Under the pieces are notes generated by a model. That model did not search any database, was not told where the DNA came from, and saw only the letters and a list, made by a program, of their open reading frames with translations. From the IMG/VR virus record IMGVR_UViG_3300008114_001224, positions 1 through 37,932 of that record: DNA of 37,932 bases; one strand, 5' to 3'. Of the stretch, positions 30,078-37,932 are shown in pieces; within the stretch, counting starts at the first letter, position 1; each line of letters opens with the position of its first letter. A program made the position numbers and the translations under genes. Source of the DNA: a virus.

Positions 30078-32260
30078 TGTGTAGCATAGTTCCAGGTTCA
30101 TTAACAGTAATAGTATCGGAATGTGATCCGGTTACACAGACATATTCTATTTCTGGAACTATACAAATATATAATAGTTCAACTTTACAAGGTTTAATTG
30201 CATTTGGAACAGCTTGTGGACTTGGGGGAACAAGTCCATATGTTGTAAATGGACCTTTCTCTTCAGGAACTATTACAATTCCTTATACTATAACTGGTAT
30301 TATACCTACTGGTCCATTGGGGTGTATTGTATCTGCAGACATTTATAATACATCAACAGGAACCAGTATTTTATGTGATTCAGCTGAATTAGAGTTTATT
30401 GCTGCAGAGCCTTGTTTTACAAGTTTCTTATATTATGAATTTACTAATTGCTGTACAGGAGATGTGCTTTCATTTAGTCCTGGAGATGATAAATTTTTTA
30501 TTACAATAGATGAAGGTACTTATTTATATACAGGACCAAACTATCAAGGATTAGAATCTAATACTTGTTATACTGTTTCAAATGCATTTACAAATGATCC
30601 AGTATTTTTTGGAAACTTACCTCTTGTTCCTGCTAATAGTACAGCAAATTACACAGAAGCTATAGATTGTAATGATACATTAGTATGCCCAGGTTGTGAT
30701 GTTCCATGCTACAGAGTATATTCTTGTGACGGAGGTGTTCCTCCATTTAATACATATACAGATCTTTCAGATTATCTTGGACAGTTTGTAGAACTAAGTT
30801 TAGTTGAAGAACCATCATTAGGATGTTTTTATGTACAGTTAGTTACTACTGGAACTTGCGCTGACTCTGTAGAAGTAGAGATAGTTAGTGAAACATGTAA
30901 TTGTGAATGTCTTTGTTACACGGTTGTAGGATCAGCAAAAGATATCTATTGGGTAGATTGTAATAATAGTTTACATAATACTACACTAAGTTTACCTGAG
31001 TTTCAAATATGCTCTAAAATATATCCTGTAATTGAAGGAGAAGTTGCTGGAACAATACCTGTGGTTAATATTGGCCTTCCTTGTATAAATGATGAATGTC
31101 AAACTGGATGCTATAAACTTGAAGATCTTTGTGATGGACTTTTAGATCCTATTTACACTAACAAAGTATCATTAGGAGTATATGCTATTCTAGGGCAAAT
31201 AGTTGTATTAGATGGTTATCCAGATACTTGCTGGACAGTTACTGAAGTGGCAGAATGTGATTGTGCTATTGATGTTACTGTGCTTCAGGTATATGAAGAT
31301 TGTATTACATGTAAAAATCCAAGTAAGTATAAATTAACTAATTGTGATAATAGCAATCTTATAGTCTATACAAGTTCAGACTTAAGTGCGTATGTTGGAC
31401 AAGTAATTATTAGAGAAGATTGTCCTGGATGTTGGTATGTAGAAGAAATAGAAAACATACCGTCAGATACAATTGTTACTGTAACAATAGCTTATATAGA
31501 TTGTATAGAATGTGCAAGAGAGTATTATGAATTAACAGATTGTACTGGATTTAAAGATCCAATAATTACTTACACAGATCTTAGTCAATACTTAGGTTCT
31601 GTAATTAAAATCAAATATTGTCCAGAAACATGTTGGACGGTAAATGCAACTAATGTTCCCACAAATGCTGGTATAGTAATACCGGAAGTAGAATATGTAG
31701 ACTGTCCAGAATGTTTACTTACATTTCCATGTATTTGTACAACAGTAAGAAATGACAGCACTACATCTAAAGAATATAGATACTATGACTGTAATTTAGA
31801 TGTTCAGTTCTTTACTCTTGCTGCAGGTGCAAAATCAGATAGATTCTGTATGAGAGTTTGGGCAGAGTATTATCCTGAAACAGACTATATAGAAACATTT
31901 GGAGATTGTACAGAAACTACTACAGATGTATGGGATTGCCCAGCAATTATTTATCCAAGAAGAAGTATTGAACCTGGATATAGTACACCTGTTTGCAGTA
32001 CAGAAAAATATGAAAAAATATCTTGTAGATCTGCAGATGTTTATTATAAACAAGTTCTTTATCTAAGATATGGTATAACAGATTGTTGTCCAGATGAAAA
32101 TGATAAATGGGTTATAAAGAAAGAACTTATAGATATGGATGCATTAAGAGATCCTAACTATGAATGTACAGTAGTAAATTCTTGTTGTCCTAGTACACCA
32201 TCATGTGGATATTCTCCGTGTAATTGTTCACAACCAATAACCACTTGTAATTCTCAATAA
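30077..32260 (+). CDS. Cysteine-rich repeat tail protein, 727 aa
   Basis: About 58 of 727 residues are Cys (8%). After an Ig-like N-terminal domain (~1-115), a module of about 60-75 residues repeats at least four times: a 'CY.L..CDG' strand, a 'YTDLSDYLGQFV' or 'YTSSDLSAYVGQVI' turn, and 'CPGCWYV' or 'CPETCWTV', usually followed by 'E.C.C'. The C-terminal ~170 residues contain 'FCMRVWAEYYPETDYIETFG' and a Cys-rich end (VVNSCCPSTPSCGYSPCNCS). Probably an extended tail or baseplate spike made of beta modules, with cysteines binding metal or forming disulfides after release. Confidence 0.65.
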   Translation: MCSIVPGSLTVIVSECDPVTQTYSISGTIQIYNSSTLQGLIAFGTACGLGGTSPYVVNGPFSSGTITIPYTITGIIPTGPLGCIVSADIYNTSTGTSILCDSAELEFIAAEPCFTSFLYYEFTNCCTGDVLSFSPGDDKFFITIDEGTYLYTGPNYQGLESNTCYTVSNAFTNDPVFFGNLPLVPANSTANYTEAIDCNDTLVCPGCDVPCYRVYSCDGGVPPFNTYTDLSDYLGQFVELSLVEEPSLGCFYVQLVTTGTCADSVEVEIVSETCNCECLCYTVVGSAKDIYWVDCNNSLHNTTLSLPEFQICSKIYPVIEGEVAGTIPVVNIGLPCINDECQTGCYKLEDLCDGLLDPIYTNKVSLGVYAILGQIVVLDGYPDTCWTVTEVAECDCAIDVTVLQVYEDCITCKNPSKYKLTNCDNSNLIVYTSSDLSAYVGQVIIREDCPGCWYVEEIENIPSDTIVTVTIAYIDCIECAREYYELTDCTGFKDPIITYTDLSQYLGSVIKIKYCPETCWTVNATNVPTNAGIVIPEVEYVDCPECLLTFPCICTTVRNDSTTSKEYRYYDCNLDVQFFTLAAGAKSDRFCMRVWAEYYPETDYIETFGDCTETTTDVWDCPAIIYPRRSIEPGYSTPVCSTEKYEKISCRSADVYYKQVLYLRYGITDCCPDENDKWVIKKELIDMDALRDPNYECTVVNSCCPSTPSCGYSPCNCSQPITTCNSQ

Positions 32261-32275
32261 TAATTAGTATATTAT
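32245..32275 (+). promoter_or_regulatory. Leaderless promoter of the adhesin genes
   Basis: TTG at 32245-32247, a 20-base spacer, then TATATTAT at 32268-32275, ending four bases before ATG 32280. The TTG lies in the end of the preceding gene. Confidence 0.45.
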
Positions 32276-32279
32276 AGAT

Positions 32280-33833
32280 ATGAAACCTATAAATTTAGAT
32301 AATAGTCCATGTAGTCCAATATCAAGTAATTGTGTGATTTGGCAGGGTCCAGATATTCCATGTATTAAACTATGCACTGGAGATACTGTTTCCGATGTTA
32401 TTCATAAGCTTGCTACTGAGCTTTGCAATATCATGGATCTTTTAGATGTTAATGGTTATGACTTATCTTGTTTTGATTTAGCAAGCTGTAAGCCTCAAAA
32501 CATTCAAGAGTTAATTCAATTTCTAATTGATAGAATTTGTGCAATAGAAGCTGCTCAAGCGGCAGCTGCTGCAATACCAGCTACTAATGTAACTACTAGA
32601 TCAACATCCGCAGACACATTAGTTACTGTTGCGCCTTGTTTTGTTATAGGTACAACAACAGTCATGAATATTGCTGAATATGCTCAAGCAATGGGTTCTC
32701 CAGGAACTTATACACTTACTGAAGTATTAGATGCATTAGTAAATGACGGTACTTATGGATATTGTGCATTAAGATCTACTACAGGTTTACCAGCAGATAT
32801 TCTTGCAGCAGTTCAGTCACAATGCATAGTTGATACTGATGCTTCACTTGTATATGGGACACCATTTTCTGTTGCTTATTTAGGCCAATGGGTTCCTATT
32901 GCATCTACAAATACTGTAGCAGATGCAATTAATAACATTTGGCTTTCACTTTGTGATGTTTATCAGTATGTGAGTTCACTTTCATTTACTGGATCAACCA
33001 CTAATACAATTCAGCTTTCTGTTTCAACAGGTCCAGCATATTCTTTTTCTGCAAAAATCTTAGATACTGGTTGGATAAATCTTGATGGATTTGGATTCTA
33101 TACAGGATCTGATACAGATGCATTAAGACCAAGAGTAAGAAGAATTGGAACTACTTTGCATTTTAAAGGTCAAGTAATGATTCCTATTGATGATGGAGTA
33201 GGCGCACCATTATTATGGCAATATCAAAATACTCCACCAGTAGATACATATTATTTGTCTACTACTGTAACTCCTGCATCAGTTGGTGCTGGTTCTGTAA
33301 TTGCATCCTCTACTGGATTGATTACATTTAATCAAGGTGTGTCAGTTATACCAAACTCAGTAATGAGTGCATTAGAAAGCCTTGATGATAACTATACTAA
33401 AAACTTTACAATAGGTTATAGAAGAACTCAGATTAATTCTATTCCAGATACCAGTACTATTCTTACTACCATTGGAAGTTTATCAATTGCAAGTAATAAA
33501 ACGTTATCTTTTGCTTTACTTAAAAACGGAGAGCAAAATGCTTTTTCTGGAACAGATGCATTTAATACTTCTCATTTAAACTATGTTGTATCACATGTTC
33601 GTATTGGAGACTATGTTCCTAAGTTTGATAATGCAAATACTAATGTAAATAGTAATGTTGCACCAGGAACAATTGGTTTGGATATGGAATATGATACAAA
33701 CCTAAGATATCAATTTAGTTGTAATGCAAATGATGAAACAAATCTTGGAGGGTTTATATTTCAATTAGACGGGTTAATTGCTTATATAAATCCTTGTACT
33801 ACTGATATACCAACACCAATTGTTTGTCCTTAA
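32280..33833 (+). CDS. Tail adhesin/fibre protein, 517 aa
   Basis: A Cys-rich N-terminus (residues 1-95: SPCSPISSNCVIWQGPDIPC, IKLCTGDTVSDVIHKLATEL) that ends in helices with 'CAIEAAQAAAAAIPATNVTT' is the likely trimerising anchor. 'TDTDASLVYGTPFSVAYLGQ' and 'TVADAINNIWLSLCDVYQYV' introduce a second helical segment at ~215-240, and the C-terminal 260 residues form a beta-rich head (LDTGWINLDGFGFYTGSDTD, ALRPRVRRIGTTLHFKGQVM). No enzyme motif. Probably a receptor-binding fibre paired with the next gene, whose N-terminus has a similar 'TLADALNDIISYFCEF' helix. Confidence 0.65.
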   Translation: MKPINLDNSPCSPISSNCVIWQGPDIPCIKLCTGDTVSDVIHKLATELCNIMDLLDVNGYDLSCFDLASCKPQNIQELIQFLIDRICAIEAAQAAAAAIPATNVTTRSTSADTLVTVAPCFVIGTTTVMNIAEYAQAMGSPGTYTLTEVLDALVNDGTYGYCALRSTTGLPADILAAVQSQCIVDTDASLVYGTPFSVAYLGQWVPIASTNTVADAINNIWLSLCDVYQYVSSLSFTGSTTNTIQLSVSTGPAYSFSAKILDTGWINLDGFGFYTGSDTDALRPRVRRIGTTLHFKGQVMIPIDDGVGAPLLWQYQNTPPVDTYYLSTTVTPASVGAGSVIASSTGLITFNQGVSVIPNSVMSALESLDDNYTKNFTIGYRRTQINSIPDTSTILTTIGSLSIASNKTLSFALLKNGEQNAFSGTDAFNTSHLNYVVSHVRIGDYVPKFDNANTNVNSNVAPGTIGLDMEYDTNLRYQFSCNANDETNLGGFIFQLDGLIAYINPCTTDIPTPIVCP

Positions 33834-33844
33834 TAAATTAAACT

Positions 33845-35248
33845 ATGGCTACTAATACTTGTACAAATTGTGGATGTAAAAAATGTGGATGTGCAGACAA
33901 TGCACTAGTATCACCTGCACCATGCCCAACTCCGGCTGGATGTCCTATAGAATGTGCTAATGAGGTTGTTGTTGCAACAGATACTAATCTTGCAGATGCA
34001 TTAAATGATATTATTAGTTATTTTTGTGAATTTGTTGTTGCACCATCAATAGGTGCAGTAGTTAATGTATGTGGAACAAATGATTATTTATCTGTTACAT
34101 CTACAACTAATCCATCTACTGGAGTTACTACATATACAGTATGCTTTGATCCAAATGAATTACCTGTTTATCTTGTAGATTATGGAACAGGAATTAATGT
34201 TACATCATCTACCGTAGGTAATACTACATCTTATATTGTTAGTAATACTGATCCGGGATCTGCACAAAATATTTTTAAAAATATTGCTGTAGCTGGTCAA
34301 TCAACAGTAATTGCAGATAGTAATAATGATACATTAACTTTAGCTGCCGGTACTGGCATTCAGATTACAACTAATGCAATTACAGATGAAATAACAATTA
34401 CAAATAATAGTCCGGCATCATCCGTTGGATTAGGGGATGCTGGTACTGGGGCGCATGAAAGTTTAGTAAATGATGGCACTGGACCATCATTAGCTACCAA
34501 AGGTTTAAAAGCTGGTACAGGAATTTCATTATCATCAACTGCTACAGATATAACTATATCAGCACCCTCTGTGGTTTCACCAAATCTTTGGGCAACATTT
34601 ATTGGTGATGCAGGATTTACAACAGCCAATACGCCAGTTGATATACTTACAGTAATTGGTGGTAAAGAAATATCTACTAATATAATAGGAGATACTCTAA
34701 TAATAAACAGTTGGGATTATGAAATTGGTGAATATGTTTCAACGGAAGGTGGGGTAATATTCCATAGATGGTTATCTGGAACGCCTGGAGGATCACCTGG
34801 TCCAGGATCAGTTCAAAATTATCTTGTTGTTGATACAAATGATTTATCTACATCAGCACAATGGGCTTCTTTAAATATAGATATTTCAAATGTTGAAAGT
34901 ACATGGGATGGTAAAACTAATACTACAAATCTAATTGCCGCAGGAGCACCTGGTGGAATTACAGTAGGTACCGCAGCTCAATTATGTGATGCAAGTACAA
35001 ACAATGGTAAAACAGACTGGTACCTCCCAGCCATAGATGAATTAAATAAATTATTTAATAACAGATGGGAAGTAGCACAAGGAATAACAAGTTCTGGAGG
35101 AACTCAGTTAGTCTTCACCTCCTATTGGAGTAGTACGGAGTACGACAGCAGCACCGTGTGGTACTTCTTCTTCTCCAGTGGGGGTGCCTTCAACGCCTTC
35201 AAGAACTCCACCTACTATGTGCGTGCGGTAAGGAAGTTTAATACATAA
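33845..35248 (+). CDS. Receptor-binding protein with diversified lectin-like C-terminus, 467 aa
   Basis: N-terminus MATNTCTNCGCKKCGCADNA is a Cys cluster, followed by 'LADALNDIISYFCEF' (helix) and long beta repeats (GTGIQITTNAITDEITITNN, GTGISLSSTATDITISAPSV). The last ~90 residues (GKTDWYLPAIDELNKLFNNR, YWSSTEYD, STYYVRAVRKF) match the DUF1566/Fib_succ_major lectin-like fold used as the display scaffold by diversity-generating retroelements in Bacteroidota phages. The final 45 codons are GC-rich and biased unlike the rest of the gene (see variable region). The protein likely binds the host receptor and is varied by targeted mutagenesis. A strong terminator follows. Confidence 0.8.
   Translation: MATNTCTNCGCKKCGCADNALVSPAPCPTPAGCPIECANEVVVATDTNLADALNDIISYFCEFVVAPSIGAVVNVCGTNDYLSVTSTTNPSTGVTTYTVCFDPNELPVYLVDYGTGINVTSSTVGNTTSYIVSNTDPGSAQNIFKNIAVAGQSTVIADSNNDTLTLAAGTGIQITTNAITDEITITNNSPASSVGLGDAGTGAHESLVNDGTGPSLATKGLKAGTGISLSSTATDITISAPSVVSPNLWATFIGDAGFTTANTPVDILTVIGGKEISTNIIGDTLIINSWDYEIGEYVSTEGGVIFHRWLSGTPGGSPGPGSVQNYLVVDTNDLSTSAQWASLNIDISNVESTWDGKTNTTNLIAAGAPGGITVGTAAQLCDASTNNGKTDWYLPAIDELNKLFNNRWEVAQGITSSGGTQLVFTSYWSSTEYDSSTVWYFFFSSGGAFNAFKNSTYYVRAVRKFNT
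35111..35245 (+). other. Probable DGR variable region (VR)
   Basis: Codons 423-467 of the adhesin gene. In the core, 35141-35215, 19 of 25 codons end in C (TAC, GAC, AGC, ACC, TTC, TCC, GCC, AAC), while first and second positions vary: what results when adenines of AAC codons in a template are randomised. The remaining core codons (GTG TGG, AGT GGG GGT, AAG) punctuate them. The conserved ends are TCCTATTGGAGTAGTACGGAG upstream (in part) and GTGCGTGCGGTAAGGAAG downstream, where the initiation site for mutagenic homology would lie. No template copy or reverse transcriptase was seen in the window. Confidence 0.75.
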
Positions 35249-35283
35249 AGTTGCAGTTTGTTGGTTTCTGTAACAACTGGTAG

Positions 35284-35307
35284 AACCCCTGCACTTGCGG
35301 GGGTTTT
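35284..35307 (+). terminator. Rho-independent terminator
   Basis: AACCCCTGC (35284-35292) pairs with GCGGGGGTT (35297-35305) with one G-U, around a 4-base loop (ACTT), then TTTT, G C, TTTT. It closes the adhesin transcript just after the variable region. In some DGRs a hairpin follows the VR and aids retrohoming, which this could also do. Confidence 0.85.
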
Positions 35308-35326
35308 GCTTTTATTCCTATATTTG
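35296..35326 (+). promoter_or_regulatory. Promoter of the ring/stabilization genes
   Basis: TTG at 35296-35298, a 20-base spacer, and TATATTTG at 35319-35326, overlapping the terminator. A second box, TATATTAA at 35347-35354, lies nearer the ATG at 35365. Either would transcribe the last operon. Confidence 0.45.
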
Positions 35327-35364
35327 TTAAAGTCATTTATTTTTAGTATATTAATTAGTATAGT

Positions 35365-35946
35365 ATGAGGGATTTTAAAAAACCAAACCTTAATGCTTCA
35401 AGGTATAGACCTGAAGTTTACAGTATAATGAACAAAGAGTTCTTTGACAGTTTTAAAAAGAAATATCCAAAGTATAAAAATTTGGATAATAAAGACATAA
35501 GAAAGATAATTAAATCTTTTAATGAGTTTATATATAATACAGTTATAGAAACTAGAGATGGTGTAGAATTACCTGAAGCAGTTGGTTGGTTATTTATTGG
35601 AACATGCCAAAGTCCATCTTCCGAAAATATTGATTTTGCAAAATCAAATAAATATGGTGTAGCAGTATCAAATAAAAATTGGGAAACAGATGGTAAGCTT
35701 GCAAAAATATTTTTTACAAACTACGCATTAAAACACAAAATGAAGAATAGAGAGTTTTGGAGTTTTATTGCATGTAGAGAATTTAAAAGATCTGTTGCAA
35801 AATCTTACCCAGAGAATTGGAATATGTATGTAGCTGTTGACCCAAATAAAAAATTAAAATTAGATTACAAAAGAATATCTTTTAAACATAGTCTTAAAAA
35901 TAAAACTGCCAAAGAGCTGGAACAATATAATGAGTTTGAATTATGA
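35365..35946 (+). CDS. Conserved tail/ring-region protein, 193 aa
   Basis: Basic protein with 'MRDFKKPNLNASRYRPEVYS', 'FFDSFKKKYPKYKNLDNKDI', 'RDGVELPEAVGWLFIGTCQS' and a Lys-rich C-terminus (LDYKRISFKHSLKNKTAKEL). The central 'IVNTVIETRDGVELPE.VGW..IG' type pattern resembles the DNA-bending IHF/HU-like protein found at this place in crAss-like phages, but the match is only suggestive. It overlaps the next gene by 4 bases (ATGA). Confidence 0.55.
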   Translation: MRDFKKPNLNASRYRPEVYSIMNKEFFDSFKKKYPKYKNLDNKDIRKIIKSFNEFIYNTVIETRDGVELPEAVGWLFIGTCQSPSSENIDFAKSNKYGVAVSNKNWETDGKLAKIFFTNYALKHKMKNREFWSFIACREFKRSVAKSYPENWNMYVAVDPNKKLKLDYKRISFKHSLKNKTAKELEQYNEFEL

Positions 35947-36602
35947 CAACTATAGGTGAAGCAATATCAAGAGTTAGAAATACTCTAAAAGCTGTTAAAG
36001 AAGATCCATTCTTAACAGATAGAGTTATCTATTCTTCTATTATAAAGTATGGACAAACTCTTCTTAAGAGAGAAGATAATCAGTTTAGACTGATGAAGAT
36101 TAGTTCTATATTTCAGGTATTGCCTTACATTGAACTTATAGATGTAGATAAAGTAGAAGCTGGTTGTTTGGGAGTTTACTCAGGATGTTATTTTAAAAGA
36201 TCAAAAGAAAAACTTCCAACCATTCTTAATGGAGCAATGGGTCCAATTATACGTACCACATCTTCAATAGATGGTAGCATAGAGATGTTTAGAACAGATC
36301 CAGGTACTTGGGTTTCTATGACTAAAACAACTACATTTAAATATAATACTAGAAAATATTTCTGGTATCTTAATGGTTATATATACTGTCCTAATATTGA
36401 TTGGGATGCAGTTAGAATGGAAGCTATATTCCAAGGAGTTCAAGATCCATGTACTGAGACATGTGATATAGCACAAGATAAACCACTATCATTTCCAGAA
36501 TATTTATTTTCTGAGATAGAGCAATTTGTAATTAAAGAATTAACCATGACTATGCAAGTTCCTACAGATGGTTCTGATGATAGTCAAAATGTACTTAGAT
36601 AA
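35943..36602 (+). CDS. Ring/adaptor protein candidate, 219 aa
   Basis: N-terminal helices (GEAISRVRNTLKAVKEDPFL, TDRVIYSSIIKYGQTLLKRE), a beta centre (FQVLPYIELIDVDKVEAGCL, YSGCYFKRSKEKLPTILNGA), then 'YIYCPNIDWDAVRMEAIFQG' and a final helix (LFSEIEQFVIKELTMTMQVP). The layout fits podovirus ring or head-tail adaptor proteins and it sits next to another of similar kind. TAATG coupling to the next gene. Confidence 0.55.
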   Translation: MTTIGEAISRVRNTLKAVKEDPFLTDRVIYSSIIKYGQTLLKREDNQFRLMKISSIFQVLPYIELIDVDKVEAGCLGVYSGCYFKRSKEKLPTILNGAMGPIIRTTSSIDGSIEMFRTDPGTWVSMTKTTTFKYNTRKYFWYLNGYIYCPNIDWDAVRMEAIFQGVQDPCTETCDIAQDKPLSFPEYLFSEIEQFVIKELTMTMQVPTDGSDDSQNVLR

Positions 36603-37660
36603 TGGACTTTAACTATACTCTTAAATATAGAACATTTGATCAGCTGTTAGAAGATGTAACAGTTGACTTAAATACATTTGCTTTAGAAAATATGATTGAG
36701 CCTCAGCAATTAATTAAAGTTGCTAAGAGAATTAATTATGATTTAGGATTAAGATTAAATCAACAAAAAGAAGTTCTATTAGAAGTATGCCATGGTAAGG
36801 TAAAACTGCCCGATGACTTTTATACTTTTAACTTTGCTTTTATATGTGGAAACTTTGTACAACAACTTGGTTATGGACAACAAGCTTCAGGAACTCATAT
36901 TGTAGAAGTACCTTACCAAGAGGTACCAGCTAATGTAGATGTGTGTGCCCCACCAACTGTAAACTGTAGAACATGTAATTCTAACCCATGTAATCAAACT
37001 GCAGGATGTGATCTTAATTTCCCCATAGTAGATCCAATACCTACACAGTATGATCCATTAAATCCTTATGGTGACACATGTATTGCTCCAAGAGTATTTA
37101 TGAACTGTAAAGGTGAAAAATGGGAACTTGTTCAAGTATTAAATAACTCAGGTGCAACAAGAACTTATACAGATCTTATTCCATTAAGAATGAAGCCAAG
37201 TCAAGAAATAGAATGTGACTGTCCTAATCTTTATTGGAATACCGCAAATCAAGGATGGATTAAAGGAGGATTTTTATTTACAACATTTGACACAGGTAAA
37301 GTATATTTAAACTATCAAGGTCAAATGGAAGATGATAATGGTAACTTATTAGTGCCAGATCATGATCTTTTAAATGACTATTATGAGTATGCATTTAAGT
37401 CAAGGATTTTTGAAAACCTATATTTAAATGGAGAGGATGTAGCACAAAGAATGCAGTTAATAGAACAAAGATTAAAAGCTGCAAGAAATCAAGCGTTAGG
37501 TTTGGTTAATACACCAAACTTTAGAGAGATGGAAAAAATGTGGTGGACAAATAGAAAAGCAATGTATGGTAAATATTACTATATGTTTGAAAGTTATTCA
37601 CCTGATAAAGCATATTTTGCTAATAGAAATTATGCTGGTAATTACAATAGAATAGTATAG
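36602..37660 (+). CDS. Ring/neck structural protein candidate, 352 aa
   Basis: Begins 'MDFNYTLKYRTFDQLLEDVT', 'QQLIKVAKRINYDLGLRLNQ', a helical start followed by 'GKVKLPDDFYTFNFAFICGN', the same strand motif ('lP.df') that connector-type proteins show. A Cys-rich loop (CAPPTVNCRTCNSNPCNQTA) is inserted at about residues 115-150. The C-terminus is helical and basic (AQRMQLIEQRLKAARNQALG, MEKMWWTNRKAMYGKYYYMF). Likely part of the neck ring between head and tail, coupled with its neighbours. Confidence 0.55.
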   Translation: MDFNYTLKYRTFDQLLEDVTVDLNTFALENMIEPQQLIKVAKRINYDLGLRLNQQKEVLLEVCHGKVKLPDDFYTFNFAFICGNFVQQLGYGQQASGTHIVEVPYQEVPANVDVCAPPTVNCRTCNSNPCNQTAGCDLNFPIVDPIPTQYDPLNPYGDTCIAPRVFMNCKGEKWELVQVLNNSGATRTYTDLIPLRMKPSQEIECDCPNLYWNTANQGWIKGGFLFTTFDTGKVYLNYQGQMEDDNGNLLVPDHDLLNDYYEYAFKSRIFENLYLNGEDVAQRMQLIEQRLKAARNQALGLVNTPNFREMEKMWWTNRKAMYGKYYYMFESYSPDKAYFANRNYAGNYNRIV

Positions 37661-37661
37661 T

Positions 37662-37932
37662 ATGGCAAAGCAGCAAGGTCAAAATAGTGCGCAGTTAATT
37701 ACTAATAGTTTTAATAAGGGTTTAAATAAAGACTCTGATCCTTCATTTGTAGCTGAAGGCATGTGGACACATGCAAGAAATGCATCTAACAATACTTGGG
37801 AAGGGGATATAGGTACTTTGTCAAATGAGTCATCTAATTATTTGTGTGCAACTGCTGGAGTAACAATGCCACAAACAGGTCCATTTGCTGCACCAAACAG
37901 ATATATAATAGGTGCTATACATTTATATAGTG
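37662..37932 (+). CDS. Tail stabilization/hub-like protein, 5' part only
   Basis: The first 90 codons before the window ends. 'AQLITNSFNKGLNKDSDPSF' and 'VAEGMWTHARNASNNTWEGD' fit the opening of a large structural protein typical of crAss-like phages (pattern 'NSF.KGLN.D.DPS..P.G.Y.HA.N'), usually annotated as tail stabilization or ring protein, and the following 'IIGAIHLYS' fits the first strand of its propeller-like repeat. It starts two bases after the previous stop. Confidence 0.6.
   Translation, partial: MAKQQGQNSAQLITNSFNKGLNKDSDPSFVAEGMWTHARNASNNTWEGDIGTLSNESSNYLCATAGVTMPQTGPFAAPNRYIIGAIHLYS

Noticed and set aside
1-37932. DGR reverse transcriptase and template repeat within the window
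   Set aside because: No protein with a Y-x-D-D reverse transcriptase motif in context and no AAC-rich GC-rich repeat of the 35111-35245 sequence was found on either strand by eye.
1-37932. tRNA genes, CRISPR arrays, insertion sequences, integrase or att sites
   Set aside because: No cloverleaf with a T-loop GTTC and acceptor stem, no regularly spaced repeats, no transposase or integrase motifs were seen.

Overview
The window is a contiguous late (virion and lysis) region of a tailed double-stranded DNA phage. Every gene I accept reads on the + strand, genes are tightly packed with frequent ATGA/TAATG overlaps, and base composition is AT-rich. A Bacteroidota host is the best inference: start codons are preceded by A-rich stretches rather than Shine-Dalgarno sites, and several intergenic gaps carry TAnnTTTG-type -7 boxes with an upstream TTG/TTTG 19-20 bases away, the pattern used by Bacteroidota housekeeping sigma factors. 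The order terminase, portal, scaffold, major capsid, small head proteins, connectors, tail, ring/stabilization proteins, together with a final 'NSFNKGLNKDSDPS' protein, resembles crAss-like and related Bacteroidota phages. That placement is from memory of protein patterns, not a search.

Layout. 1-351: a gene-free, structured stretch with a GC-rich foldable island, a consensus promoter and a strong hairpin. 352-2853: small accessory genes, including an arginyl-transferase/GNAT-like protein, a GroES-like co-chaperonin, a DUF3310-like protein and small membrane proteins. 2883-10411: a terminator/promoter pair and then a long cassette of appendage proteins (glycine-rich fibre, two fibres with self-cleaving S74 chaperone domains, a collagen-like fibre with a carbohydrate-binding-like module, and sets sharing short N-terminal anchor modules). 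10411-12200: lysis cassette (single-gene spanin, holin-like protein, amidase). 12326-14967: small DNA-handling or packaging-associated genes including a winged-helix-like protein, a zinc protein and a PD-(D/E)XK nuclease. 14967-22759: terminase, portal, scaffold, major capsid. 22833-27562: head-associated genes, including a run of tiny Lys/Gly-rich proteins. 27625-35248: cysteine-rich tail and adhesin genes ending in a lectin-fold protein with a diversified C-terminus. 35365-end: ring/adaptor-type genes and the start of a tail stabilization-like protein.

The two most notable signals are: (1) a GC-rich patch at the 3' end of the 33845-35248 gene, where 19 of 25 consecutive codons end in C, the footprint expected of a diversity-generating retroelement variable region whose template and reverse transcriptase are not in this window; and (2) a large terminase gene that is split into two frames and appears to lack the segment just before its ATPase motif. 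No RNA genes of known class, CRISPR arrays, insertion sequences, integrase or replication genes were seen.
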